The notes beneath the pieces are model-generated. The model was not told the origin of the DNA and made no database searches. It saw only the letters and a list, made by a program, of their open reading frames with translations. Source: Deltaproteobacteria bacterium (GTDB lineage Bacteria > UBA10199 > GCA-002796325 > JACPFF01). Taken from it: a DNA stretch of 64,000 nucleotides. The stretch covers positions 62,001 to 126,000 of the forward strand of contig JACPFF010000015.1 in assembly GCA_016183065.1 (NCBI GenBank), in the 5' to 3' direction. Each line of letters begins with the position of its first letter. The stretch's first letter is position 1. A program made the translations under genes and the position numbers. Shown piece by piece: positions 17,015-26,481 of the stretch.

Positions 17015-18619
17015 ATGTCCTCCGAGGTACAGGATGCGCAAGGGGTCTCTGGGCGACCGGCAGAGGGGGAAGGCCATGCGGCGATCAGTCGCCGCGCCGG
17101 GACGGTCGGTGGACTGACACTCTTAAGCCGTATCGCCGGGCTCATTCGCGACATGGTCGTGGCCTATGCGTTTGGTGCGCGGGCCACGGCAGATGCGTTC
17201 TATGTCGCCTTTCGGATTCCCAATCTCATGCGTCGTCTCCTCGCCGAGGGGGCGCTTACCATGGCATTTCTTCCCATCTATTCGGAATATAAAAGAAAAT
17301 CAGCTTCTGAAGCCGCAACAGCCGCCTCGACAATCTTTACCGCCCTCCTGGTCTTTTTGACCCTCCTCGTGCTCCTCGGCATGCTGGCCACCCCGTGGAT
17401 TGTCCAACTGGTGGCCTATGGTTTTGTGGATGAGCCGGAAAAATTCGCCCTGACGGTCTCGCTCTCCCGTCTCATGTTTCCCTATCTGATGATGGCAAGC
17501 GTCATGGCACTGCTGATGGCGATCTTGAATAGTTGGCGGCATTTTGCCGCCCCGGCAGCGGCGCCCATTGCACTCAATGGTGCCATGATCCTTGGGGCAC
17601 TCGTCTTTGCCCCCTGGTTCGCGCAACCGGTCTATGGTTTGGCCGTCGGCGTGCTGGTCGGCGGGCTCTTGCAGATCGGCGTCCAGTGCTACCCCTTGCT
17701 CCGTCGCCACCTCTTTCCCCGACTGACGCTCTCGCTCACACATCCCAGTCTGCAGCAGTTGGTCCGGATCATGATCCCTTCGGTGTATGGTGGTGCGGTC
17801 TATCAATTAAATGTCCTGATGATCACCCTCTTTGCCTCGTTTTTGCCCCATGGGAGTGTCTCCTATCTCTGGTATGCCGATCGGATCACGGAATTCCCGC
17901 TCGGGATTTTTGCGGTCGCGCTGGCGACAGTCACTTTGCCCACGCTCTCTGAACAACAGAGCGCCGGGGATGGGGCCGCGTTTCGTGCCACCTACAATTT
18001 TGGCCTGCGGCTGTTGTGGGCGGGGGCACTCCCGGCCACGGTCGGTCTCATGATCCTGGCCGAGCCGATCGTGCGGCTCTTGTTCCAGGGTGGAGCATTC
18101 ACGGCAGCGTCCACACAGGCCACGGCCGATGCACTCTTCTACTTTGCCATGGGCATTCCGTGTGTGAGTGGCGTCCGCAATACGGTCCCGGCATTTTATG
18201 CCATGAAAGATGCCAAGACGCCCGTGAAGGTCGCCACGATCACGCTCCTCGTCAATGCTGCTGCGGCCTGGTCCTTGATGCGCCCGATGCAACATGCCGG
18301 ACTCGCCTTCGCGATGGTGATCTCCACTGCGGTGCAGTTTGCCTTATTGACGATCCTCTTGCGTCGCCAATTGGGTCCGCTGGGCGGTCGCCGGCTCCTC
18401 CGCAGTTTTCTCGGGAGTAGTGTGGCGGCCATGGCCATGGGGATGATCCTCTGGATGGTGGTGCGGGCCGGGATGATCACGACCATGGCGAACCGCTGGC
18501 ATTTATTGCTGGCGATCACGGGGCTTGTCCTGCTCGGATCGGGGATTTATTATGGACTCCTCTGGATGCTGAATCGTGAAGAGGCCCGGCATCTCTGGTG
18601 GCTGGTCCGACGGCGATGA
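17015..18619 (+). CDS. murJ: Lipid II flippase MurJ
   Basis: Flips the peptidoglycan precursor lipid II across the inner membrane. The 534-residue protein has about 14 hydrophobic helices and the MurJ/MviN hallmarks: TLLSRIAGLIRDMVVAYAFG, TADAFYVAFRIPNLMRRLLAEGALTMAFLPIY, and an internal YRATYNFGLRLLW-like repeat of the second half. ATG 17015 was chosen over a TTG at 16979 because the TTG belongs to the -35 box. About 30 polar residues precede the first helix. The 3' end overlaps the convergent kinase gene by 117 bases. Confidence 0.96.
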   Translation: MSSEVQDAQGVSGRPAEGEGHAAISRRAGTVGGLTLLSRIAGLIRDMVVAYAFGARATADAFYVAFRIPNLMRRLLAEGALTMAFLPIYSEYKRKSASEAATAASTIFTALLVFLTLLVLLGMLATPWIVQLVAYGFVDEPEKFALTVSLSRLMFPYLMMASVMALLMAILNSWRHFAAPAAAPIALNGAMILGALVFAPWFAQPVYGLAVGVLVGGLLQIGVQCYPLLRRHLFPRLTLSLTHPSLQQLVRIMIPSVYGGAVYQLNVLMITLFASFLPHGSVSYLWYADRITEFPLGIFAVALATVTLPTLSEQQSAGDGAAFRATYNFGLRLLWAGALPATVGLMILAEPIVRLLFQGGAFTAASTQATADALFYFAMGIPCVSGVRNTVPAFYAMKDAKTPVKVATITLLVNAAAAWSLMRPMQHAGLAFAMVISTAVQFALLTILLRRQLGPLGGRRLLRSFLGSSVAAMAMGMILWMVVRAGMITTMANRWHLLLAITGLVLLGSGIYYGLLWMLNREEARHLWWLVRRR

Positions 18620-21600
18620 ATCGACCAAGAGGGCTTTTGCCCGTCGCAGGATCGCCCGTGCACTGACCGTATCTCCGAGGATGCGATAGAGTTCTCCCCG
18701 CGACAGATGAATGCGGTAGCGGATGTGGGGGGACACTCCGTGACTCCGTTCTCCCAAGACCGCGGCTTTTTCCAGGTGATATCTGGCCTGGGCATGCCGT
18801 TGTTGGCGGAGGGCCAGTGAACCAAGATGGTAATGCAACTGACAGGCCAGTCGGCCATGGGTCCCCAAGGTGCCCTGGACGACGTCGAGTTCCGCCAAGG
18901 CCGTGCGAAAGATCGTTTCTGCCTCGGCAATCTCGCCACGGCGCCGATGATTATTCCCCATTTCCATGGCACACGTGATTGCCAGGGAACGATTGCCGAG
19001 CAATGCCGCATATCGCGATCCCTCTTGAAAGCTGTGAAACGCCTCGGTGAGGGCATGCTGCGCGGAATAGATCTGTCCCAGGAGGAGATACGTGCGGGCC
19101 AAGAGCTCTCGGTGACCCTGCGCATGCATCGCAGGGAGTGTTGCGGTGAGGAGGGCGTTCGCGTCCGCATGCTGGCCCTCCCTATGGGCGACGGCGGCCT
19201 GAAGCCATTGCGCAGAGAGGGCGCGCAGTGGTTGCTGAAAACGCTCGGCGCGTTCTCTTTCGTGGAGGGCATGGGTCATGGCATCGTCGTAGCGTCTGGC
19301 CGCCAGATACCCATCTCCGAGGGCCGCGTAGGCGATCTCGGGCCGCTGGGTGTGATCGCCGTGATCGGCCAGTGCCGTCGTCCGTTCCAGCGCGGCAATG
19401 GCAGCCTCGGTAGCGCCCCTTGCCAACCATACCATGGCCAGCGCGTGCTCAATGACCACGCGTCTGCTCTGGGCTTCAGGGGTCTCGGGAAGGAGATGGA
19501 GGGCGCGCGCATAGGCTTCTTCCGCCACGGTCCATTGATCGTGCTGATAGGCCGCCATCCCGATTGAGGAGAGCGTCGTGACGAGGCGCTCCTGCAACAG
19601 GGGAGCGAGGGTTGCATACTGCGCCAATCCTTGGACGATCTGGCATTCGCATTGCAAGGCGGCGTGAAACTGATGGGCCTCAGCATACGATTGGGCGCGC
19701 AGGAGGAGGATTTCGAGGGCCGGGCCGCCGCCGGCGCACGACGGGAGCAATCGTTCGACCTCGGCCAGTGTTTCAAGCGCCGCGGCTGGGGAGGCTCCCC
19801 GCATCTGTTCATGATAGAGTTGCCATAACGCAAGCACGGTGGTGTCCGAGGTCGCCTCTGTCAGATGTCGAATGAGTTCTTCCATGGGCGCGCTCGGCGA
19901 ATGTTGCAACTGCGCCGCAATGCGCGCATGGTAGATTGCCCGTTGTGACGTGTTGATCTGGGCATAGTGCCCCTCCCGCGCTGCGGGCGAGACATAGGCA
20001 TAGTCTCCGGTCACGGGATCGCGGTGCACGATGCCGAGTTCGATGAGAGCCTCCAGGGCCGATGGTGATGGCGGACGTTCGAGGATGGCGTGCAGCCCGG
20101 TTGTTGTCAGGGGTTGCTGTGAGACGGCGAGCACGTTGAGAATCTCTTCCCTGTCAGGGTGATCCCGCGGATGTTGTACGGTTGGATGGAGCGTCCGTGC
20201 GTGGGATGTCGGGGCCTGCAGTGGGTCTGTATGGCGCAGGGCGTGCATCATCGCAGAGGGATTTCCCGCAGAGATCCGGTGTACCTGATTGGGTGAAATT
20301 GTCATGCCGGTCATCACGCGCCACTGTTCGAGGACCTGCCGGACCTCCTCCCTGGAAAAATTTTCCAGGATGATCGCACCGGTTTCAGACGGGGGAAGGC
20401 CGAGCGCCGCTGCGAGGCGATGCCGCCCCGCTTCCTCTGCCGGACCGGTCATGATGACCGCGACCCGCAGTGGATGATCAACGGTCGCATGCGGGAGCGC
20501 CGTGCGGAGCGATTGGATTACTGCCCGCAGGCTCGCCACGATCTCCGCACCATAGCCTTCATCCACTCGTGCCACTGCTTCATCGAGAAAAAAGAGTGCC
20601 GGAACATTCAGATGGGCCAATGACTGATCAATGGCGGCCAACCAATGCATGCGGGCCATCAAGTCGATCCGGTCAAAACGGTGCGTGGCAAAGCCCAAGA
20701 GTTGGGCCTGGTATTTGATTTCCTGCAAGAACCGGGTCTTGCCAGCCCCGGCCGTGCCACCGATCCAGTAGAGGAGCGGTCGCGGCGTTCCGGTCTCGAC
20801 GATATGGTGGAGCCATCCATCGAGCATGGCCATTTCTCTGCGGCGGCCCACAAAGGTCGGCTCCCATGCATGAACTGTGTCGGGCCCGATCGGGAGTGGG
20901 CGGTGATCGGTATCTGACGCGAGCGCCTGTCGTACGGCCGATGCCGAGGGAAAACGGTCCTCGCGCCGTTTGGCGAGCAGCCGCAGGATGAGGGTATCCA
21001 TGAGAGAGGAAATATCGGGATTGTGGACGGAGGGCGGCGGAGGCGTGTAGCGGAGATGTTGTGCAAACGTGGCCTCACGATTGGTGGAACGATACGGATT
21101 GATCCCGGTCAAGACATAATAGAGTAGGACCCCGAACGAGTAGAGATCTGCCCGATGATCTGCAGAGGCGCGTTCAATAATCTCCGGGGCCATATAGCTC
21201 GGTGTGCCGACCACACGGTGCTGGTGGCTGACCGCAGCAAGCCCGAAGTCGATCAATTTCACGTGGCTGCCGACCGCATCGTCCCCGATGCGTGTGTCAC
21301 CCTGGGTCACTAACACATTCTGCGGTTTGATATCGAGATGCAAAATCTGATGACCGTGAAGATACGCCAAGGCGTCCAAGGCTTCTCCTATCAGGGGGAG
21401 ACATTCGGCGAGCGGGAGTCCCCGGAGTGCGGAAGAATAGTCCGTGCCGTCGACATATTCTGACGTAAAGAAATAATAGCCATGATCATCATCGTGCGCA
21501 AAATCATAGACCTGAGTAATGTGGGGATGGCGGAGCTGTGTGAGCGTGGCAAATTCCGATTTGAAATAGGCAAGGCCCTCGGCGGTCGGCATTCTCCGCG

Positions 21601-21742
21601 TCAGGATTTTCATCGCGACGCGCTGTTGCAAAATACCATCGTGGACCAGAAAGACCTCACCACTGGCCCCGGCGCCGATCCGTTGTTGCAGGAGATAGCG
21701 ACCGTTGATCACGGTGCCAACGTGGAGTGGTTCTTTCACCAC
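18503..21742 (-). CDS. Ser/Thr protein kinase fused to an ATPase and TPR repeats
   Basis: A 1079-residue cytoplasmic signalling protein. Residues ~10-275 form a Hanks-type kinase: glycine loop GAGASGEVF, Lys45, HLDIKPQN (non-RD loop, Leu in place of Arg), IDFG, APEII. Residues ~297-560 begin with TFVGRRREM and the Walker A GGTAGAGKTR (Lys335), a STAND/MalT-like ATPase. The rest is helical repeats resembling TPR (LAMVWLARGATEAAIAALERT, IYHARIAAQL). The layout recalls large kinase-ATPase sensors of Deltaproteobacteria and Chloroflexi. The start is uncertain; GTG 21742 has GAGG 9 bases upstream, while a TTG at 21787 would add 15 residues. Inducer and target are unknown. Confidence 0.9.
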   Translation of the reverse strand: MVKEPLHVGTVINGRYLLQQRIGAGASGEVFLVHDGILQQRVAMKILTRRMPTAEGLAYFKSEFATLTQLRHPHITQVYDFAHDDDHGYYFFTSEYVDGTDYSSALRGLPLAECLPLIGEALDALAYLHGHQILHLDIKPQNVLVTQGDTRIGDDAVGSHVKLIDFGLAAVSHQHRVVGTPSYMAPEIIERASADHRADLYSFGVLLYYVLTGINPYRSTNREATFAQHLRYTPPPPSVHNPDISSLMDTLILRLLAKRREDRFPSASAVRQALASDTDHRPLPIGPDTVHAWEPTFVGRRREMAMLDGWLHHIVETGTPRPLLYWIGGTAGAGKTRFLQEIKYQAQLLGFATHRFDRIDLMARMHWLAAIDQSLAHLNVPALFFLDEAVARVDEGYGAEIVASLRAVIQSLRTALPHATVDHPLRVAVIMTGPAEEAGRHRLAAALGLPPSETGAIILENFSREEVRQVLEQWRVMTGMTISPNQVHRISAGNPSAMMHALRHTDPLQAPTSHARTLHPTVQHPRDHPDREEILNVLAVSQQPLTTTGLHAILERPPSPSALEALIELGIVHRDPVTGDYAYVSPAAREGHYAQINTSQRAIYHARIAAQLQHSPSAPMEELIRHLTEATSDTTVLALWQLYHEQMRGASPAAALETLAEVERLLPSCAGGGPALEILLLRAQSYAEAHQFHAALQCECQIVQGLAQYATLAPLLQERLVTTLSSIGMAAYQHDQWTVAEEAYARALHLLPETPEAQSRRVVIEHALAMVWLARGATEAAIAALERTTALADHGDHTQRPEIAYAALGDGYLAARRYDDAMTHALHERERAERFQQPLRALSAQWLQAAVAHREGQHADANALLTATLPAMHAQGHRELLARTYLLLGQIYSAQHALTEAFHSFQEGSRYAALLGNRSLAITCAMEMGNNHRRRGEIAEAETIFRTALAELDVVQGTLGTHGRLACQLHYHLGSLALRQQRHAQARYHLEKAAVLGERSHGVSPHIRYRIHLSRGELYRILGDTVSARAILRRAKALLVDSSPSDQPPEMPGLFTIQHPEESIINPRSEQDKPRDRQQ

Positions 21743-21837
21743 GGCATTATACCTCGATTCCGACCGGCACGAAATAAAATGGCTCAACTTGTGGATTACA
21801 CTAGACTTTTTTATTCTCCATATGTTACGAACGCCGC

Positions 21838-23613
21838 ATGGGTACCTGGCTTCAGCATTTTCACGACAATGTCGCGCGTGGTGCCGATCGTCCCTGTTGG
21901 CGGTACAAATCGAACGGGAGATGGCACGTCATCAGCTGGCGGGAGATGGGAGACCGGGTAAGAGGCGTGGCCGGCTGGCTGATCGCACACGGTCTGCAAC
22001 CCGGGGATCGCGTGGCACTCTGGAGTTCCACCCGGTGGGAATGGTCGCTCATCGATCTGGCCGTCGTCATGGCGGGTGGCGTGACCGTACCAATCTATCA
22101 CACGCTGCCGCTGGCACAGGGGGAGCTCATCGTGCGGGAACCCGCGTGCCGGTTTCTTTTTCTCGAACTGCCGATTGAGCATGATTTTTTGCCGCAGTTG
22201 CACCGCTGCGCATTGCCATTGGAGGGCGTGATTTTTATTGACGCCGAAGCGACCTGTCCACAGTATCCCACATCGTCTCTCCGGACGATCTTGACACAAC
22301 CGCAGCAGTGCATCGCCGCGTATGAGGCCCGGTGGCGGGCGCGTCAACCCGATGACGTGGTCACCATTGTCTATACCTCGGGGACCACGGGAACACCAAA
22401 GGGTGTGGAGCTCACCACCCGGAATCTGCAGGCCGAGATTGAAGGGCTCAACGAGGCCTTCCATTTGACTCCTGGGACCGAGTGTCTGATGTTTCTCCCC
22501 CTGGCGCATATTGTGGCGCGGGCCATGCAATTTTTTCAGATTGAATACGGTTTGGTCGCCGCCTATGCCGAGTCGATCGACACCATCGGCGACAATCTCC
22601 GCGAAGTCGCCCCGCATTTTTTTGTCGGCGTCCCACGCGTCTTCGAAAAAATGGAGGCGCGACTCCGGGAGGCGGTCGCGCAGAGTCCTCCGTGCAAACA
22701 GCGACTCTTTGCCTGGGCGCTGGCGATGGGCGAATGCGTGAGTCGGTGCCGGGAACACCATCAACGGTTGTCCCTCCGTCTGCGCCTCGGTGCGCTGCTG
22801 GTCCGACTGATCTTTCGTTCGGTGCATCGACGGCTCGGCGGTCGGCTCACCTTTGCCATTTCTGGTGGTGCCCCGTTGCCGCAGCGCGTGGCGCAATTTT
22901 TTGCCAGCCTCGGTGTGCTGATCATAGAAGGGTACGGACTCACGGAGACCACGGCTGCCGTGACGATTAATCAGCGCTCCGACTATCGTTTTGGCACAGT
23001 TGGCAAGCCGCTGCGCGGTGTCACCGTCTCCATTGCCACGGATGGAGAAATCCTGGTGCGTGGGGCGACAGTGTTTCGCGGCTATTACCGGCGTTCTGAG
23101 GAGACCGCGGCCGTACTGGACCACGATGGATGGTTGCACACCGGCGACATTGGTCAGTGGAGTCGCGATGGTTTTTTGCGGATTACCGACCGCAAAAAGG
23201 ATCTGATCAAGACCTCGGGCGGAAAATATATCGCCCCGCAACCGATCGAACATCAACTGAAGGCCTCACCGTATATCAGCGATGTGATTGTCCATGGCGA
23301 TCGGGAAAAGTTTCTCACGGCCCTCATCATTCTCGATCGGGACGCGATCACCCGCTATCTCGATCGCAAAGGGATGACATGGGCAACGTGGGAAGAGGTC
23401 GTGCGGCATCCCGCCGTGGTGGCCGTGGTGCAGGAGGCGATCGATCGCGTGAATCGCGGATTGGCCCGATGGGAAACCATTAAGCGGTTTTCAATTCTGG
23501 AACGCGAACTCGCGGTCGAACGTGGTGAACTGACGCCGACGCTCAAGATTCGGCGCCAAATCGCCTATGAGCGATATAAGGATCATTTCGATCGGATGTA
23601 TCGCGAGGCATGA
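21838..23613 (+). CDS. Long-chain acyl-CoA synthetase (AMP-binding)
   Basis: Activates fatty acids to acyl-CoA through an acyl-adenylate. The 591-residue protein has the ATP loop YTSGTTGTPKG, PLAHIVARAM, ISGGAPLP, the YGLTETTAAV adenylate motif, GDIGQWSRDGFLRITDRKKD (hinge region) and the C-terminal Lys in GELTPTLKIRR. It matches the FadD/FAA1-like long-chain group. A possible promoter, TTGTGG-N17-TATTCT, lies at 21789-21817; the leader of about 14 bases lacks a Shine-Dalgarno. Two small membrane proteins and an SCP2-like protein follow, hinting at a lipid-handling unit. Confidence 0.94.
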   Translation: MGTWLQHFHDNVARGADRPCWRYKSNGRWHVISWREMGDRVRGVAGWLIAHGLQPGDRVALWSSTRWEWSLIDLAVVMAGGVTVPIYHTLPLAQGELIVREPACRFLFLELPIEHDFLPQLHRCALPLEGVIFIDAEATCPQYPTSSLRTILTQPQQCIAAYEARWRARQPDDVVTIVYTSGTTGTPKGVELTTRNLQAEIEGLNEAFHLTPGTECLMFLPLAHIVARAMQFFQIEYGLVAAYAESIDTIGDNLREVAPHFFVGVPRVFEKMEARLREAVAQSPPCKQRLFAWALAMGECVSRCREHHQRLSLRLRLGALLVRLIFRSVHRRLGGRLTFAISGGAPLPQRVAQFFASLGVLIIEGYGLTETTAAVTINQRSDYRFGTVGKPLRGVTVSIATDGEILVRGATVFRGYYRRSEETAAVLDHDGWLHTGDIGQWSRDGFLRITDRKKDLIKTSGGKYIAPQPIEHQLKASPYISDVIVHGDREKFLTALIILDRDAITRYLDRKGMTWATWEEVVRHPAVVAVVQEAIDRVNRGLARWETIKRFSILERELAVERGELTPTLKIRRQIAYERYKDHFDRMYREA

Positions 23614-23625
23614 AGGAAACTCGTT

Positions 23626-24048
23626 ATGGCCCCACCGGCAGAACGTCCCGTCTTAGAGCCCCATATTGCGAGTCTTCTCTCGTATGTGCTGATGCTCTTT
23701 TTTTGTGGAATCCCGATCCCCGGGGCCGTCATGTTGATGATCGAAAAGGAGGATCGCCTGGTGCAATTTCATGCCTGGCAGAGTATTTTACTGGGCGGAA
23801 TTGCCTGGGGGGGGTCGCTCCTGCTGGTCATGATGGGACATCTTGCCGGGCTCGTGATCGGATTGTTTGAGTGGTTGTTTACCCTGATACGGTTCCTCCT
23901 GCTGGGGGGGGTGCTGGTCGCGTGGATTCTTGCCATGGTGCATGCCTATCAATGCGAGGCCTGGCGCATCCCGATCCTGGGCGATCTCGCGGCTACATGG
24001 GCCGGCCTTGCCCGTGGCGGACCGCGACCCTCCGATATGGTACGGTGA
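23626..24048 (+). CDS. Small multi-pass membrane protein (DUF4870/Tic20-like)
   Basis: A 140-residue protein with about four hydrophobic segments. The ASLLSYVLMLFFCGIPIPGAVMLMI opening and the RLVQFHAWQSILLG block resemble the DUF4870/Tic20-like family of small membrane proteins of unknown function. It starts 12 bases after the acyl-CoA ligase. The next gene encodes a second protein with the same RFHAWQ block, so the pair are probably diverged paralogues. Confidence 0.75.
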   Translation: MAPPAERPVLEPHIASLLSYVLMLFFCGIPIPGAVMLMIEKEDRLVQFHAWQSILLGGIAWGGSLLLVMMGHLAGLVIGLFEWLFTLIRFLLLGGVLVAWILAMVHAYQCEAWRIPILGDLAATWAGLARGGPRPSDMVR

Positions 24049-24053
24049 GACGC

Positions 24054-24395
24054 ATGCCTGGACGATTACGGATTGTCTGGTGTTATCTTGGCCCGCCATT
24101 GACCTCGCTCATTTTCCTCCGGAGTCGACGACCGAGCGTGCGGTTTCACGCGTGGCAAGCCTTCTATTTCGGGCTCTCCTTTCTCCTCGGTCTTGTCGGG
24201 TGCACGCTGACCGAAGTGCTGGTGGGCCAGATACACCGGGCCTATGCGCGGTTGATTGCATATTGCGTTCCGGCCATTGGCGCGATAGGCATTGTCCTGT
24301 GGTTATGGTGTATGGTGCGTCTCATGCAGCGTGGGGAATGTCATCTGCCATGGGTTGGTCGGTGGGCAACCATGCGAGCGCAGCGAGGCGGATGA
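24054..24395 (+). CDS. Second small membrane protein of the same type
   Basis: A 113-residue protein with three or four hydrophobic helices and the block VRFHAWQAFYFGLSFLLG, matching the preceding gene. ATG 24054 starts 5 bases after the previous stop; a GTG at 24045 would overlap that stop and add three residues. A longer frame from 23871 is only the shadow of the upstream gene. Function unknown. Confidence 0.7.
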   Translation: MPGRLRIVWCYLGPPLTSLIFLRSRRPSVRFHAWQAFYFGLSFLLGLVGCTLTEVLVGQIHRAYARLIAYCVPAIGAIGIVLWLWCMVRLMQRGECHLPWVGRWATMRAQRGG

Positions 24396-24407
24396 GAGGA
24401 GCGGGTC

Positions 24408-24731
24408 GTGGATGCCAAGGAAATTCTCGAAGTCAAGATTCTCAAACGGGCAAAAGAACATCCCGCAGTGGGGAAGGCGATCAATGCCCCCGTCGTGTTT
24501 GATTTGAGTGGTGATGGCGGGGGGACATGGACCCTCGACTTTACGACACCGGAGGTCTCGGTCTATCCGGGAGTGGTGGAGAATCCCAAGGTCACATTCT
24601 GCATGGCGGCCGCGGATTTTGTGGCCATGGTCGAAGGGGAACTGAATGCTCAGAAGGCGTTTCTCACGGGAAAACTGAAGGTGAAGGGGGACATGGGCTC
24701 TGCCCTCAAACTGGGACAGCTCCTTTCTTAA
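24408..24731 (+). CDS. SCP2 sterol-carrier-domain protein
   Basis: A 107-residue single-domain protein with the SCP2-like pattern: a strand-rich centre (GTWTLDFTTPEVSVYPG, KVTFCMAAADF) followed by the conserved helix-turn GELNAQKAFLTGKLKVKGD and a short closing helix. SCP2 domains bind lipids in a hydrophobic tunnel. Its position behind an acyl-CoA ligase fits lipid or fatty-acid handling (inference). It starts with GTG. Confidence 0.85.
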   Translation: MDAKEILEVKILKRAKEHPAVGKAINAPVVFDLSGDGGGTWTLDFTTPEVSVYPGVVENPKVTFCMAAADFVAMVEGELNAQKAFLTGKLKVKGDMGSALKLGQLLS

Positions 24732-24840
24732 AGGATTTCAGCGTGTCGCGAGTACACAGTACACAGGTCCTCATGAAACGTGAGAAGTACGGTTGGGACT
24801 CATGGGATGCGTGTACGAACGCAAAGCGAATGCACCATAC

Positions 24841-26481
24841 ATGAAGATGGCCATTGCGCAGATTAACACCACGATCGGTGATTTTGACGGGAACGGGCGT
24901 CGCATCGAAGCCGAAATGGCGTGGGCACGTGTGCAGGGCGCGAGGCTCGTGGTCTTTCCTGAATTAACGACCACGGGATATCCACCGCGTGACTGCCTCG
25001 GTCGTCCCATCTTTGTCGAACAGAATCTGCGTCTGCTTGAGGCGTTGGCGAAGCAGGCGACGGATATCAGTGTGGTGCTGGGGTATGTAGGGCATGCCGC
25101 TGATGCTGAAGGCCCCTGGCGCACCAATAGCGTGGCCCTGCTGGCTGGCGGAAAAATCGCGGCCACGCGACAGAAGACACTCCTTCCGGCCTACGACGTC
25201 TTCGATGAAACGCGCTATTTTGTTCCGGCGACCACGTGGCAGCCGGTCGCCTGTGGTCCCTGGCAGTTGGGACTCACGATTTGTGAAGACGCGTGGCATG
25301 ATGCGACCGGGATTAACGGGCCACTGCGGTATCACGTCGATCCGCTGCAGGAATTGCAGCGGGCCGGCGCCACCTGCATTCTCAATATTTCGGCATCACC
25401 CTTCATGGTGGGGAAGCGGCGCATGCGCCAAGAGCTCTTGGCACAGGCCGCACGACGGTACGGACTTCCCATGGTCTATGTGAATCTCGTGGGGGGCAAT
25501 GACCAGCTGGTCTTCGATGGCGGGAGTTTTGTCGTCAATCGACGCGGCGAGGTGACGTGGTGCCTCGAACGCTTTGTCGAGGCCCATGGCGTCATCGATG
25601 CGGCAACGCTCGATGGCCCGGCCATGGTGCAACGCCTCTTGACACCGGTGGAAGCAACCGTGGAGGCCTTGCAATTGGGCCTGCGCGATTATTTGCGCAA
25701 ATGTGGTTTTCGGTCGGTCCTGATCGGGCTCTCTGGCGGCATTGATTCCGCGGTCGTTGCGGCGTTGGCCGTCGCTGCGCTCGGCTCTGACGCCGTTACG
25801 GGAATTGCCATGCCCTCGCCGTACAGCAGTGCCGCAAGCCTGGCGGATGCCGAAGCCCTTGCAAGGAATTTGGGCATGCATCTCGATGTCATGCCGATTG
25901 ACACCATGTACGAGACCTATCGGGATCGGCTCGGGACCGATCGCCACGCAGCGCCCGATCTGGCCGATGAGAATTTGCAGGCACGCATTCGGGGAACGAT
26001 CCTGATGACCCTCTCGAACCGCACGGGCGCGATGGTCCTCTCCACGGGCAACAAGTCCGAACTGGCCGTTGGCTATTGCACACTCTACGGCGACATGGTG
26101 GGCGGGCTGGCCTTACTCTCCGATGTCCCGAAAACGATGGTCTACGCGCTCGCCGCGTGGATCAATCGCGAGCAACCGCTCATTCCTCCGAGCATTCTCC
26201 AGAAGCCGCCCTCGGCAGAATTGAGACCGGGACAGGTTGATCAGGAGACCCTCCCACCATATCCGCTGTTGGATGCCATTCTCACCTATTATATCGAAGA
26301 CCACCGGAGTATCGACGAGATCATCGATATGGGACTCGATGCGAACATTGTACATGATGTCATCTATCGGGTGAATTGTAATGAGTACAAGCGTCGTCAG
26401 GCTGCTCCCGGGATCCAGATTAGTCGAAAGGCCTTTGGCATCGGACGGCGATTTCCCATCGCCATGCATCTCGATCGATAA
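24841..26481 (+). CDS. nadE: Glutamine-dependent NAD+ synthetase
   Basis: Converts nicotinate adenine dinucleotide to NAD+, using ammonia from an attached glutaminase. Residues ~1-250 are the nitrilase-type glutaminase with the Glu-Lys-Cys triad in FPELTTTGYPPRD, RQKTLLP and TICEDAW. Residues ~270-546 are the synthetase with the P-loop GLSGGIDSAVVAALA and the STGNKSELAVGYCTLYGDM block. I chose ATG 24841 because homologues begin with a short MKxAxAQIN segment; an in-frame ATG at 24793 would add 16 unmatched residues. It shares the pathway with nadB at 32.6 kb. Confidence 0.97.
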   Translation: MKMAIAQINTTIGDFDGNGRRIEAEMAWARVQGARLVVFPELTTTGYPPRDCLGRPIFVEQNLRLLEALAKQATDISVVLGYVGHAADAEGPWRTNSVALLAGGKIAATRQKTLLPAYDVFDETRYFVPATTWQPVACGPWQLGLTICEDAWHDATGINGPLRYHVDPLQELQRAGATCILNISASPFMVGKRRMRQELLAQAARRYGLPMVYVNLVGGNDQLVFDGGSFVVNRRGEVTWCLERFVEAHGVIDAATLDGPAMVQRLLTPVEATVEALQLGLRDYLRKCGFRSVLIGLSGGIDSAVVAALAVAALGSDAVTGIAMPSPYSSAASLADAEALARNLGMHLDVMPIDTMYETYRDRLGTDRHAAPDLADENLQARIRGTILMTLSNRTGAMVLSTGNKSELAVGYCTLYGDMVGGLALLSDVPKTMVYALAAWINREQPLIPPSILQKPPSAELRPGQVDQETLPPYPLLDAILTYYIEDHRSIDEIIDMGLDANIVHDVIYRVNCNEYKRRQAAPGIQISRKAFGIGRRFPIAMHLDR

